Below are positions 15,093 to 25,077 of a stretch of DNA of 64,000 nucleotides, one piece after another. The notes under the pieces were generated by a model. The model ran no database searches. It saw only the letters and a program-made list of their open reading frames with translations, and was not told the DNA's origin. The first letter of the stretch is position 1, and each line of letters starts with the position of its first letter. The position numbers and the translations under genes are program-made. Source of the DNA: Mesorhizobium wenxiniae. Lineage in GTDB: Bacteria; Pseudomonadota; Alphaproteobacteria; Rhizobiales; Rhizobiaceae. The stretch lies in NCBI RefSeq assembly GCF_002284535.1, contig NZ_NPKH01000024.1, forward strand, positions 62,001-126,000. Direction: 5' to 3'.

Positions 15093-15274
15093 CGGCGTCT
15101 GAGCCGGCGAATTTTTTACCTGATGGCAGGATCATGATTGCACTCCGCCGGCAGCCTCGCCACATAATGCCCCTTCGACGGCTTTTGCCGACAAGGGCAT
15201 TATTGACTTCGAGGGTCTTATCTTCGGGTCGTTAGAAAGGAGAATGGCTCGTCTTCGACGGGTCTCAAGATAGC

Positions 15275-16615
15275 ATGAGCACAGCGCAAGCAGAAATTTC
15301 CACCATTCTCATGGATAAGGTTGCCGATTGGCTGACCCAATCGGCGCTGGCGGGCGACGACCTGGAAACATTGGTAAAGGGCTTTTGTGAACGGCTGGCT
15401 GCTGCCGGCCTGCCGTTGAAGCGGGTGCATTTGAGCTTTTCGATGCTTCATCCGCTTTATGACGCGCTTGGCTTCACCTGGCTTCGCGGCCAGGGCATGG
15501 AAGTGGAAGGCTTCCGCAAAAAGGACGGCGTTCATTCTGACAGATTCCTGACCAGCCCATACTACCATCTGCTCAGCCACAAGCTCGACCATCTGAGGCG
15601 CCGGCTCGACCCGTCGGTGCCGTCGGAATTTCCTATTTTCGATGAACTCAGGCTTATGGGCGTGACCGATTACTTGGCTTTCGTCCATCCCTTCAACGGC
15701 AATACCAGTCAGGGCATGATCGGGTCCTGGTCCACCGACAGCGCTTCAGGCTTCAGCGACAGCATGATTTCAGCGCTGCTGCGCATCCAGAACCATCTCG
15801 CTATCGCAACCAAGATGGCGGTGCTCACCAAGCTGGCCGACAACATGATGACGACTTATCTCGGCGGCGACGCCGGCAGGCGCGTGCTGGACGGCCAGAT
15901 CAAGCGCGGCGAGGGCGATACAATCCGGGCCGCACTGGTCATGGCCGATATGCGCGGGTCGACAAGGCTTGCCGAAACTGCCGGCCGCGAAATCTACATC
16001 GATACGCTGAACCAGTTTTTCGATGCCATTGCTGCACCTTTCAATCGCAGAGGCGGACAGATCATGAGTTTCATAGGTGATGGCTTTATTGCCGTCTTCC
16101 CTTGCGAAAGGCACCGTGCGCAGTCCGAGACCGCCTGCCAGGCTGCTCTTGCGGCAACGCACAAGGCCACCGCTCGCATGATGGATCTCAATCTGCGCAG
16201 AAAGGAGCAGGGATTGGGCGACATAAAATTTGGCATCGGCCTGCATGTCGGCAATGTGATGTTCGGCAATGTCGGACTTACCGACCGGCTAACATTCTCT
16301 GTCTTCGGCTCGGCTGTAAACGAGGTCCAGCGCCTCCAGACCCTGACCAAGAAATATCCGCACAGCATTCTCGCCAGTAAGGACTTCGCCGGCTATTGCG
16401 GCGCCCACAGCTGGCTGACGCTCGGCAAGGAGGGACTGGCGGGTATCAAACAGAAGCTGACGGTGCTTTCACCCGATCTGTCGGGTGCTCTCGCACTCGA
16501 TGAGGACGGCACGCTGGAGCCGATTTACGACCGAATATCCGACGCCGAGCAGGTCATGCTGCTTCATCGCGATGCAGCGCGGCTGTCGGCGGGCGCCCCG
16601 AGGAAGCTCCAGTAA
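15275..16615 (+). CDS. Class III nucleotidyl cyclase with altered substrate residues
   Basis: A 446-residue soluble protein with an N-terminal ligand- or dimer-forming region (about 1-200) and a C-terminal cyclase domain. The two metal-binding aspartates are Asp225 (MADMRGST) and Asp269 (IGDGFIAVF); the transition-state pair is Asn349 and Arg353 (AVNEVQR). The two positions that read the purine base are Ser265 (usually Lys) and Ser342 (usually Asp or Thr). That is neither a standard adenylyl nor a standard guanylyl pattern, so the product cannot be predicted. No membrane segment is seen. It has its own 180-base upstream region and precedes the peptide-transporter operon. Confidence 0.85.
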   Translation: MSTAQAEISTILMDKVADWLTQSALAGDDLETLVKGFCERLAAAGLPLKRVHLSFSMLHPLYDALGFTWLRGQGMEVEGFRKKDGVHSDRFLTSPYYHLLSHKLDHLRRRLDPSVPSEFPIFDELRLMGVTDYLAFVHPFNGNTSQGMIGSWSTDSASGFSDSMISALLRIQNHLAIATKMAVLTKLADNMMTTYLGGDAGRRVLDGQIKRGEGDTIRAALVMADMRGSTRLAETAGREIYIDTLNQFFDAIAAPFNRRGGQIMSFIGDGFIAVFPCERHRAQSETACQAALAATHKATARMMDLNLRRKEQGLGDIKFGIGLHVGNVMFGNVGLTDRLTFSVFGSAVNEVQRLQTLTKKYPHSILASKDFAGYCGAHSWLTLGKEGLAGIKQKLTVLSPDLSGALALDEDGTLEPIYDRISDAEQVMLLHRDAARLSAGAPRKLQ

Positions 16616-16757
16616 CCGCCCCGATCTGATCCGAACGCCTTTGGTATGCAGTCCGGTCGCCGTTCCGCCAGGGAACTGGCGATTGTTTCGAATCCAAGTT
16701 GCTCTAGGCTGGCAATGCGCTAGTCTCGCCTTTTGGACCTGCCAGAGTGGGGCTGGT

Positions 16758-18659
16758 ATGAGAATGAATTCGGGCGTTGATCTGCTGCGGATCGAGGACG
16801 TTGGCATCTCTTTTGCCATTATCGGGGGACCGTTGCATGCCGTCAGGCGTGCAAATCTTCGCGTCCTCCCCGGCAAGGTTACCGCGCTTGTGGGCGAGTC
16901 GGGTTCCGGAAAATCGGTTATCAGCCAGGCAGTGATGGGCATTTTGCCGAACACAGCCCAAGTTCGCGGCCGTATCCTGTTTTCCGATCCTGAAAAGCCC
17001 GGCACGACGCAGGATATCCTGCAGATGCCGCGTGACGGACCCGATATCCGGGCGTTGAGAGGCAGCCGCATCGGCAAGATCTTTCAGGAGCCGATGACAT
17101 CGCTGTCGCCGCTGCACACGATCGGCAACCAGGTCAGCGAATCCCTGCAGATTCATACGCCCATGGCTCGAGCGGAGCGCAAGGCGCGGACCGAGGAAAT
17201 GCTCGGCCTTGTCGGTTTTCCCAATCCCAAGCGCGCCTATGACATGTATCCCTTTGAACTTTCGGGAGGATTGCGTCAACGCGCCATGATCGCGATGGCG
17301 CTTATCTGCCGGCCCGCCTTGTTGATCGCCGACGAGCCGACGACGGCGTTGGACGTCACCATCCAGGCGCAAATCCTGCAATTGCTGCGCGGCCTTCAGA
17401 CCAAGCTGAACATGGCGATGCTACTGATCACGCACGACCTCGGCGTGGTCGCCAATGTCGCCGACGAGGTGGTGGTCATCTACCATGGCGAGATCATGGA
17501 AGCGGGACCTGTCGAGGCGATATTCCGCCGGCCAGGTCACCCTTACCTGAAGGGCCTGATGGCAGCCGTTCCGCATTTCGATCTGAAGCCTGGCGAAAGG
17601 CTAAAAGCGCTCCGCGAGGTGCCGGTGAATGTCGAGAACCTGCTCGGCAAGCAGACGGCGCCGGCGTCGAAGGGGCCGGACGACGTCCTGCTGTCGGTCA
17701 GGGATCTCAAAAAGACCTTCACCACCCGCAAGTCCGAATGGTTCGGAGCGGGTCATCAAACTTCTGTTCGCGCCGTGGACAGCGTGAGCTTCGATATCAG
17801 GCGGGGTGAGTGCCTGGGTCTGGTCGGCGAAAGCGGCTCCGGCAAAACCACCGTCAGCAAGATCCTCATGCGGGCTGTCACCCCTAGCGGCGGCTCTGTG
17901 ATCTTTAACGGCCGCGACGGACCGATCGACGTCTTGGAAGCCGAGGGAGACGCCCTGCGCATGCTGCGCGCGAAAATCCAGATGGTCTTCCAGGATCCGG
18001 TTTCGTCGCTTTCACCTCGCATGACGGTGGAGAACATCTTGAGCGAGCCGCTGGAAATCCATCAACGCGGCAATGCCGCGTCCCGACTCGCAACGGTCAA
18101 GAGCCTGATGCAGGCAATCGGGCTCGATCCGCGCTTCATCAAGCGTTATCCGCACAGTTTCTCCGGCGGGCAGCGTCAGCGTATCGGCATCGCGCGCGCG
18201 TTGGCGCTGGGGCCTGAACTCCTGATCTGCGACGAGCCGGTTTCGGCACTCGATGTCTCTGTCCAGGCGCAGATCCTGAACCTTTTGAAAGACCTGCAGA
18301 AGGAACTGGGCCTGACCTACCTGTTCATATCCCACAATCTGGCGGTGGTAGACTACATGGCAGACCGCATCGCGGTGATGTGCGGCGGGCGTATCGTCGA
18401 GCTTGCGCCGCGCGAAATCCTGCTTAGGAAACCGGTCCACCCCTACACCCGCTCACTGGTTGCCGCAGTCCCTTTCCCCGATCTCGACAGGCCGATGGAT
18501 TTCAAGACGCTGAAGCTCAGCGGCGCTTCCGACACCAGCGCATGGGGACCGCAATTCCGCGACGAGGGCGACGAGGATATGCTGTCGCCGCTCGATCTTG
18601 GCGGCGGCCACCTCGTGCTGGCCCGACGTTCGGCCGATGTCAGCGAGCTACGCCATTGA
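16758..18659 (+). CDS. Oligopeptide-type ABC importer, fused double ATPase (DppD-DppF type)
   Basis: A 633-residue protein with two complete ATP-binding domains. The first has Walker A GESGSGKS near residue 45, signature LSGGLRQ and Walker B LLIADEPTT. The second has Walker A GESGSGKT near residue 356, signature FSGGQRQ and Walker B LLICDEPVS. Each is followed by the C-terminal extension typical of peptide/nickel importers (for example HPYTRSLVAAVPFPD). It powers uptake through the two permeases encoded downstream. The start at ATG 16758 was chosen because the domain begins there; upstream open frame overlaps the cyclase gene. The stop overlaps the TTG start of the binding-protein gene (TTGA at 18656-18659). 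Confidence 0.92.
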   Translation: MRMNSGVDLLRIEDVGISFAIIGGPLHAVRRANLRVLPGKVTALVGESGSGKSVISQAVMGILPNTAQVRGRILFSDPEKPGTTQDILQMPRDGPDIRALRGSRIGKIFQEPMTSLSPLHTIGNQVSESLQIHTPMARAERKARTEEMLGLVGFPNPKRAYDMYPFELSGGLRQRAMIAMALICRPALLIADEPTTALDVTIQAQILQLLRGLQTKLNMAMLLITHDLGVVANVADEVVVIYHGEIMEAGPVEAIFRRPGHPYLKGLMAAVPHFDLKPGERLKALREVPVNVENLLGKQTAPASKGPDDVLLSVRDLKKTFTTRKSEWFGAGHQTSVRAVDSVSFDIRRGECLGLVGESGSGKTTVSKILMRAVTPSGGSVIFNGRDGPIDVLEAEGDALRMLRAKIQMVFQDPVSSLSPRMTVENILSEPLEIHQRGNAASRLATVKSLMQAIGLDPRFIKRYPHSFSGGQRQRIGIARALALGPELLICDEPVSALDVSVQAQILNLLKDLQKELGLTYLFISHNLAVVDYMADRIAVMCGGRIVELAPREILLRKPVHPYTRSLVAAVPFPDLDRPMDFKTLKLSGASDTSAWGPQFRDEGDEDMLSPLDLGGGHLVLARRSADVSELRH

Positions 18660-20554
18660 TCAGCCGGCGCACCGTCCTTGGCCTCATGGCTTCGGCATTT
18701 CTGCCGGGCACGTCGCGCGCCGGCGATCTGGAGCCGGAATTTCTTCAGCCACAGCTGAAGGCCAAGGCGCTGCCGGCACTCGCCGAACGCTTGCCCAAAA
18801 GCCCGCGCGCGCTGAACCTCGCCGCGATGGGCCGGCAGCCCGGCCAGTATGGCGGCACGCTGCGCACGATCATCGGCAGCCAGAAAGATATCCGGATGAT
18901 GACGATCTACGGGTATGCTCGCCTGGTCGGCTATGACGAAAAGCTTAACTTGCAACCCGATATCCTCGAAAGTTTCGACGTAGCGGATGATCGCGTCTTC
19001 ACTTTCAAGATTCGGGAAGGGCATAAATGGTCTGACGGTAGCCTGCTGACGCCGGAGGATTTTCGCTATTGCTGGGAAGATGTCTGGCTGAACGATGAGC
19101 TCTCGCAAGGCGGGCTTGCCCCGGCCCTGCTGGCGGCCGGCAAGCCGCCACGCTTCGAGATCGTCGATCCGTCGACGGTCCGCTATAGTTGGGATGGGCC
19201 CAATCCCGACTTCCTGCCCAAGCTTGCTGCTGCTTCGCCGCTATCGCTTGTTCTGCCGGCCGCCTATCTCAAGCAGTTCCACAAGAAATACCAGGATCCA
19301 TTCCGGCTCGCCGGCCTAATGAAGGAGAACCGGGCCAAGAAATGGACGCTTCTGCATATCCGCATGTCGCGGCAGTATCGCCCGGAGAACCCGGAACTGC
19401 CGACGCTCGATCCCTGGCAGAACCGGACCAAGCCGCCGGCCGAGCAATTCGTCTTCGAGCGCAACCCGTTCTTTCATCGAATAGACGAGAATGGCCGGCA
19501 ACTGCCCTATGTTGACCGGATCGTCATGAATGTCAGCTCGTCGGCGATCATCTCGGCCAAGACCGGTGCGGGCGAGAGCGACCTGCAAAGCATGGGAATT
19601 GACTTCAGCGATTACGCCTTCCTGAAGGACGCGGAGAAGCGGTACCCGGTGAAGATGCATCTCTGGAAACGCACACAGGGTTCGCGACTGGCGCTGCTGC
19701 CCAATCTGAATTGTGCCGACCGGACGTGGCGTGGCCTTTTGCGTGACGTGCGCGTGCGCCGCGCACTTTCGCTCGCTGTGGACAGGCGCGAGATCAATAT
19801 GGCCGTGTTCTACGGACTGGCGCAGGAAAGTGCCGATACGGTCCTGCCGGAGAGCCCGCTCTACCGGCCGGAATTCGCGAAAGCCTGGGTCGCCCATGAT
19901 CCCGACCAAGCCAATGCCTTGCTCGACGAGGTCGGGCTTCAGACGCGCGACGATGACGGCCTGCGGATACTTCCCGATGGGCGCCCTGCGCAGATCGTAG
20001 TGGAAACGGCCGGCGAAAGCACGCTGGAAACCGACGCGCTCGAACTCATCACCGATCACTGGCGCAAGATCGGGATCGCCCTGTTCATCCGGACTTCGCA
20101 GCGCGATATCTTCCGCAGCCGCGCGCTTGGCGGCCAGATCATGATGTCGATGTGGTCGGGCATCGACAATGGCGTGCCGACCGCCGACATGAACCCGTCC
20201 CAGCTGGCCCCCACCATCGACGACCAGCTGCAATGGCCGCTCTGGGGTGCTCACTACTTGTCTCACGGCAAGGTCGGTGAGGCGCCCGATCTTCCGCCTG
20301 TGGTCGAGCTGATGGTTTTGCTCAAGCGCTGGAACGCATCGACCGAAGCCACGGAGCGCGCCGAAATCTGGAATTCGATGCTGTCGATCTACACCGATCA
20401 GGTGTTTTCGATCGGTACCGTGAACGGAACGCATCAGCCGGTCCTGGTGTCCTCGCGGCTGCGCAATCTGCCTGACAAGGCGCTCTACGGCTATGACCCG
20501 ACCGCCTATTTCGGTGTCTACATGCCGGATACATTCTGGCTTGGAGAGTCCTGA
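18656..20554 (+). CDS. Solute-binding protein of peptide/nickel ABC importer (SBP family 5)
   Basis: A 632-residue family-5 extracytoplasmic binding protein. The N-terminus ISRRTVLGLMASAFLPGTSRA is a twin-arginine type signal sequence, which suggests export in folded form. The body contains the family landmarks GGTLRTIIG, TFKIREGHKWSDGSLLTPEDF and VRRALSLAVDRREIN. It would capture an oligopeptide or similar ligand in the periplasm and deliver it to the permeases. The start TTG 18656 overlaps the preceding stop, so it is translationally coupled to the ATPase. The ligand is unknown; members of this family also bind opines, glutathione, murein peptides and sugars. Confidence 0.88.
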   Translation: MISRRTVLGLMASAFLPGTSRAGDLEPEFLQPQLKAKALPALAERLPKSPRALNLAAMGRQPGQYGGTLRTIIGSQKDIRMMTIYGYARLVGYDEKLNLQPDILESFDVADDRVFTFKIREGHKWSDGSLLTPEDFRYCWEDVWLNDELSQGGLAPALLAAGKPPRFEIVDPSTVRYSWDGPNPDFLPKLAAASPLSLVLPAAYLKQFHKKYQDPFRLAGLMKENRAKKWTLLHIRMSRQYRPENPELPTLDPWQNRTKPPAEQFVFERNPFFHRIDENGRQLPYVDRIVMNVSSSAIISAKTGAGESDLQSMGIDFSDYAFLKDAEKRYPVKMHLWKRTQGSRLALLPNLNCADRTWRGLLRDVRVRRALSLAVDRREINMAVFYGLAQESADTVLPESPLYRPEFAKAWVAHDPDQANALLDEVGLQTRDDDGLRILPDGRPAQIVVETAGESTLETDALELITDHWRKIGIALFIRTSQRDIFRSRALGGQIMMSMWSGIDNGVPTADMNPSQLAPTIDDQLQWPLWGAHYLSHGKVGEAPDLPPVVELMVLLKRWNASTEATERAEIWNSMLSIYTDQVFSIGTVNGTHQPVLVSSRLRNLPDKALYGYDPTAYFGVYMPDTFWLGES

Positions 20555-20556
20555 GC

Positions 20557-21555
20557 GTGCTTCGATATCTTGTCTGGCGCATCGCCGTAATGGTTCCAAC
20601 GCTGCTGGTCATATCGGCACTGGTGTTCACGATCATCGAACTTCCACCAGGCGACTATTTCGACAGCCATGTTGCCGAGCTTCGGGCTCTGGGCGAAGCG
20701 GTGGATTCCGATCGCATCGAGATGATGCGCAAGGACTATGGTTTCGACCAGCCACCGGTCATTCGCTATTTCTACTGGGTCGGCGGGATGCTACGCGGCG
20801 ATTTCGGCTATTCCTTCGAATATGAGATGCCGGTTCGCGACGTCGTCGGGGACCGAATGTGGCTGACCGTGCTGGTTTCCTTCGTCACGATCATCTTCAC
20901 CTGGCTCATCGCCTTTCCGATCGGCATGTACTCCGCCACGCATCAATACAGCTGGGGCGACTACGGCCTGACTTTCTTCGGCCTTCTCGGCATTGCCATT
21001 CCGAACTTCATGCTGGCGCTGATCCTGATGTATTTCGCCAACATCTGGTTCGGCACATCCATCGGCCATCTCATGGACCAGCAATATCTCGGCGAGCCGA
21101 TGAGCTGGGCCAAGGCGAAGTCGATCCTCGCCCATATCTGGATTCCGGTCTTGATCATCGGCACCGGGGGCACGGCAAGCATGATCAGGCGGCTGCGCGC
21201 CAATCTTCTCGACGAGCTACACAAGCAATATGTCGTGACCGCGCGCGCCAAAGGACTTCATCCGTTCAAGGCGCTGGTCAAATATCCGCTGCGCATGGCG
21301 CTCAATTTCTTCATTTCCGACATCGGCTCTATCCTGCCGGCCATCATTTCCGGCGCCGAAATCACGGCGATCGTGCTGTCTTTGGAAACGACCGGGCCGA
21401 TGCTGATCAAGGCGCTGCAAAGCCAGGACATGTATCTGGCAGGGTCGTTCCTGATGTTTCTCGCCTTCCTGACCGTCATCGGTGTCCTGATTTCCGACCT
21501 GGCGCTGGCGCTGCTTGATCCACGAATTCGTTTGCAGGGCGGCAGCACCAAATGA
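20557..21555 (+). CDS. Peptide ABC importer permease (DppB type)
   Basis: A 332-residue integral membrane protein. A first membrane span (VMVPTLLVISALVFTII) is followed by a periplasmic loop and about five further spans, as in DppB. The cytoplasmic coupling segment is seen in DELHKQYVVTARAKGLHPFKALVKYPLRMAL, which has the EAA-loop pattern with central ARAKG. The start is GTG 20557, two bases after the previous stop. Its end overlaps the next permease start (ATGA at 21552-21555). Confidence 0.9.
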   Translation: MLRYLVWRIAVMVPTLLVISALVFTIIELPPGDYFDSHVAELRALGEAVDSDRIEMMRKDYGFDQPPVIRYFYWVGGMLRGDFGYSFEYEMPVRDVVGDRMWLTVLVSFVTIIFTWLIAFPIGMYSATHQYSWGDYGLTFFGLLGIAIPNFMLALILMYFANIWFGTSIGHLMDQQYLGEPMSWAKAKSILAHIWIPVLIIGTGGTASMIRRLRANLLDELHKQYVVTARAKGLHPFKALVKYPLRMALNFFISDIGSILPAIISGAEITAIVLSLETTGPMLIKALQSQDMYLAGSFLMFLAFLTVIGVLISDLALALLDPRIRLQGGSTK

Positions 21556-22733
21556 ACACGCTTTCGCCGCTGCCCGCTCCAGGTGCTCCACTGCAACACT
21601 ACGTTTCCATCGCGCCCATTGACCTGCAGTCGGTCGAGGCGATGACGCCGGAGCAGTCGAAGGTCTTTCAGGCGTCGCAGTTGCGGCTGATGTGGTGGAA
21701 ATTCCGAAAGCACCGGCTTGCCGTTATATCCGGCATATTCCTGGCAGCGCTTTATTTCGGGATACTGATCTGCGAGTTCCTGGCACCCTACGATCTGCAC
21801 ACACGCAACATGGACTACATCTATTCGCCGCCGCAGCGGGTGCACCTGTTCCACAACGGCCAGTTCGTTGGGCCGTTCGTCTATGGCCGCCAGATGACGC
21901 TGGATATGGACACGCTCAAGCGGAACTACATCGAGAAACAGGATGATGTTCAGCGGATCCGTTTCTTCTGCAAGGGCGACAGTTACCGGTTCTGGGGCCT
22001 GATCGAAGGTGACAGGCATTTTGTCTGCCCTGCCGAAAACGGCCAGCTCTTTCTGGCCGGCACTGACAGGCTGGGGCGCGATGTGCTCTCGCGCATCATC
22101 TATGGCGCACGCATTTCACTGACAATCGGCCTCGTCGGCATCAGTTTCAGCTTCCTGCTCGGCATTGTCATCGGCGGACTGGCCGGCTATCACGGCGGTA
22201 TCTTCGACCTGATCGTTCAACGGATAATCGAAGTTCTGCAATCGATCCCCAGCATTCCGCTATGGCTGGCTCTGGCGGCGATCATGCCGATAACCTGGAG
22301 TCCGATCCTGATCTATTTCGGCATCACCGTCATTCTCGGGCTGCTCGACTGGACCGGACTGGCGCGGGCCGTGCGTTCAAAGCTTCTAGCCTTGCGCGAG
22401 GAGGATTACGTTCTGGCCGCGCAATTGATGGGCGCCAAAAGCAGCCGCATTATCGGGCGGCATCTCATTCCCGGCTTCATGTCGCATCTGATCGCGACGG
22501 CGACGATCTCCATACCCGGGATGATCCTGGGCGAGACGGCGCTGAGCTTCCTCGGGCTCGGCCTGAGGGCGCCGATAACCAGCTGGGGCATCCTGCTCAC
22601 CGAGGCGCGCAGCGTCAGCGTCATCGCGTTCTATCCATGGCTGCTGTTGCCGATGCTCCCCGTCATTCTCGTCATCTTGGCGTTCAACTTCCTCGGCGAC
22701 GGGCTGCGGGACGCCGCAGACCCCTACAAGTGA
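21552..22733 (+). CDS. Peptide ABC importer permease (DppC type)
   Basis: A 393-residue permease. The N-terminal cytoplasmic part and first span (HRLAVISGIFLAALYFGILI) are followed by a large periplasmic insert of about 90 residues, then five spans. The coupling loop is VLAAQLMGAKSSRIIGRHLIPG, and GRDVLSRIIYGARISLTIG is the usual DppC family landmark. It closes the four-gene importer operon. The insert between spans 1 and 2 is longer than in the Escherichia coli protein. That is common in the YejE-type subgroup, so a microcin- or murein-peptide type ligand is possible. Confidence 0.9.
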   Translation: MNTLSPLPAPGAPLQHYVSIAPIDLQSVEAMTPEQSKVFQASQLRLMWWKFRKHRLAVISGIFLAALYFGILICEFLAPYDLHTRNMDYIYSPPQRVHLFHNGQFVGPFVYGRQMTLDMDTLKRNYIEKQDDVQRIRFFCKGDSYRFWGLIEGDRHFVCPAENGQLFLAGTDRLGRDVLSRIIYGARISLTIGLVGISFSFLLGIVIGGLAGYHGGIFDLIVQRIIEVLQSIPSIPLWLALAAIMPITWSPILIYFGITVILGLLDWTGLARAVRSKLLALREEDYVLAAQLMGAKSSRIIGRHLIPGFMSHLIATATISIPGMILGETALSFLGLGLRAPITSWGILLTEARSVSVIAFYPWLLLPMLPVILVILAFNFLGDGLRDAADPYK

Positions 22734-22940
22734 CATCGCTATTCCGTCGCCGGGCCGCCGACTCCACCCGGTATGATCCTTGTCGGCAGCCTGTTCGGTT
22801 ATTGCAGTGTTCATCGTTCGCTTCTATATGTGGCGCGACGCGATCGGGGTTTAACACGTCGCCCTCGGGTTTCACCCGTGAACCGTTCTGGTCGGGGGCA
22901 TTGCTGATCTCTTGAGCTGGTTCAGGACACACAAACGCAT

Positions 22941-23420
22941 ATGACTCGCCTCGAGAATTTCATCAGCAGGATGACCGCACAGCGCGACATTCTCGATCAA
23001 GTTTGCCCCGAGGTGGCGAAAATGGAAGGGCTGGTGCTCGAGCTCGGCCTCGGCAATGGCCGGACGTTCCACCATCTGCGCGAGCGCCTGCCCGGACGGC
23101 GGATCGTGGTGTTCGACCGCGAACTTGGCGCACACGCCAGCTCAATTCCCGAAGCTGAAGACCTCGTGCTCGGCGAAATACGCGAGACGGCGAGCAGGTT
23201 CATTGGCATCGACGCGGCTCTTGTTCATGCCGACATCGGCACCGGCTATGATGATCGCGATGCAGTGACCTCTACCTGGCTTCCCGATCTGATCGCGCGC
23301 CTGCTTCGCGTGGGTGGCATAGCGGTCAGCGGCACGCCGCTCGATCACCCGCTGTTGCAACGCCTCCCGCCACCGCCTTCGGTGCCCGCCGATCGGTATT
23401 TTGTCTGCAGGCGCGTGTGA
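22941..23420 (+). CDS. Small class I SAM-dependent methyltransferase
   Basis: A 159-residue protein with a clear motif I (LVLELGLGNGRTFHHL), acidic strand-2 end (IVVFDRELGAH) and a later VGGIAVSGTPLDHP segment. Length is close to the minimum for a class I methyltransferase, and no substrate-recognition domain is present. The 207-base gap after the transporter operon contains no gene I can see. It is convergent with the cyclase gene that ends at 23457. Substrate unknown. Confidence 0.75.
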   Translation: MTRLENFISRMTAQRDILDQVCPEVAKMEGLVLELGLGNGRTFHHLRERLPGRRIVVFDRELGAHASSIPEAEDLVLGEIRETASRFIGIDAALVHADIGTGYDDRDAVTSTWLPDLIARLLRVGGIAVSGTPLDHPLLQRLPPPPSVPADRYFVCRRV

Positions 23421-23456
23421 GGGGCTAGACGACCCAAATCTTCAGCGGCCAAATCT

Positions 23457-24872
23457 TTAGGGGATCGTATACACTGCGATCTCCCGCTCAATGCCGCGCA
23501 GCGAGACCTCGTGGGGCACGGGCGTCAGCGCGTTCCTGTGCAACAGATCGGCGGTGAGATCGTCGTCGACCACCGCACGAGTGGCGAAGATCGCCTGTGC
23601 GTTGGCAAGGTTCTGGACCCGCGAAGCAATGTTGACCGTCTGGCCGAAATAGTCCTGCCGCTCGTTCATAGACACCGCGATGCAGGGGCCGGCATGAACT
23701 CCGATCTTGAGCAGCAGATCCTCGCGCCCGCTCTTGTCGTTGAGCGCACGCATGGCATCGCGCATCCTGAGGGCCGCAGCAATCGCACGATCAGGCGTCG
23801 CGAAGGTCGCCATCACTGCATCACCGATCGTCTTCACCACCGCGCCTGCCTCCGCCGCGACGATCTCGTGCAGAACCTGGAAATGGACGCGCACGAGATC
23901 GAAGGCTGGAAGGTCGCCCACCCGCTCGTAAAGCTCGGTCGATCCGCGCAGGTCGGTGAACAGGAAGGTCAGGCTGGTGATCTTCAGACGCTGGTCGATG
24001 TCGAGTGTATCCGTGCGATAGAGGTCGCGAAACGTCTGGTTGGTGAGCAGGCGCTTGGCCGTCAGGAACGGCCGGCGTTTGCCCAGGAAATCATGCAATA
24101 CCTGGCCGGCGATGAAGACCGTCGGCAGCACGCGGGTGTCGGTCCTGTTTTCCAGCGAAATGCGCAACGGGCCGGGTTGCATCTCCAGCGTCTGGTTCTG
24201 GACATGGTCGCGGTCGAAGACCAAAGAGAGGCTTCGGCGCTCTTTTGTTGGTTCGCCCTTCCCGTCGATGAACTGGGCTGAATGGGTGACCGGCTCGAAG
24301 ACGATGATGAATTCGGACGGAAGCTGTATGGGCAGAACCGCCTTTTCACCGGGGGCAAGCTCGATATCCTCCAGCGAGAACGCTTCCATCTTTTTCGCGA
24401 AATCCTCTTCCGGCAGATCGACGCCGGACGCCCAGTAGATCTGGCGGAAATATTCCACAACCGGCAGTTCGTGCGGATTGTGTGCGGCAATCCTGCGCAC
24501 GCGGGGACTGACCGTGAATGTCACCTCGACCATTTCGTCAAGGGTCGGCGAATAGCCCTCGGAGCACAGCGCGCAGGTGTATTCGTCCTTCTGCAGGGTT
24601 TTCAGCGTGGCGTTGGTGTCGAGCACGCCGCCACAGCCGGGGCACAGAACATTCCAGGAAATGTCGAAGATGCCCACCCGCGCTGCATGGAGAAAGGCGC
24701 TTATGGCGCGTTCCTCGTCGAGGCCATGCTTGCTGGCGAAGGCTGGCGCATTGATGCGGCAAAGTTCGCGGTCCTTGCCCTCCGCGATGGTTCGCTTGAT
24801 CGCGTCGATTGCCTGTGGATCGACATCGGTCGATTGCCGCAGAAGCGAGAACAGATCCTGAGATTCGTTCAT
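23457..24872 (-). CDS. DUF5939 adenylate/guanylate cyclase with zinc ribbon
   Basis: A 471-residue protein. The N-terminal 280 residues form the DUF5939 region and contain two CxxC knuckles (CPGCGG and CALCSEG near residues 78-103) that should bind zinc. The C-terminal cyclase domain has both metal aspartates (FTDLRGST and TIGDAVM), the base-reading Lys just before TIGD, an Asp in DYFGQTVN and the Asn/Arg pair in VNIASRV, so it should be an active adenylyl cyclase. It is soluble. Divergent from the membrane protein at 25078, with a 200-base promoter region between. Confidence 0.88.
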   Translation of the reverse strand: MNESQDLFSLLRQSTDVDPQAIDAIKRTIAEGKDRELCRINAPAFASKHGLDEERAISAFLHAARVGIFDISWNVLCPGCGGVLDTNATLKTLQKDEYTCALCSEGYSPTLDEMVEVTFTVSPRVRRIAAHNPHELPVVEYFRQIYWASGVDLPEEDFAKKMEAFSLEDIELAPGEKAVLPIQLPSEFIIVFEPVTHSAQFIDGKGEPTKERRSLSLVFDRDHVQNQTLEMQPGPLRISLENRTDTRVLPTVFIAGQVLHDFLGKRRPFLTAKRLLTNQTFRDLYRTDTLDIDQRLKITSLTFLFTDLRGSTELYERVGDLPAFDLVRVHFQVLHEIVAAEAGAVVKTIGDAVMATFATPDRAIAAALRMRDAMRALNDKSGREDLLLKIGVHAGPCIAVSMNERQDYFGQTVNIASRVQNLANAQAIFATRAVVDDDLTADLLHRNALTPVPHEVSLRGIEREIAVYTIP

Positions 24873-25077
24873 CGTGCAGGCTCCGGAAAATGCGCCCTCG
24901 AGGCGTCTTGGCCGGACCAGGTCTTTGGTCCGAGTGCTCCATCTTACTTCGAAACGGACCGTACGGCCATTCGAATGGCCAAGCCTGGTGACAGTTCAAT
25001 TCCATTCGGCGGATTTTCACCGGCCGCAAGCGGCACTATGATGGTCCATGGGGCCATTCATCGTTGGGGCTTTCTCC

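Noticed and set aside
19316..20599. 427-codon minus-strand frame opposite the solute-binding protein gene
   Set aside because: Shadow frame; the plus strand has Tat signal and SBP family 5 landmarks.
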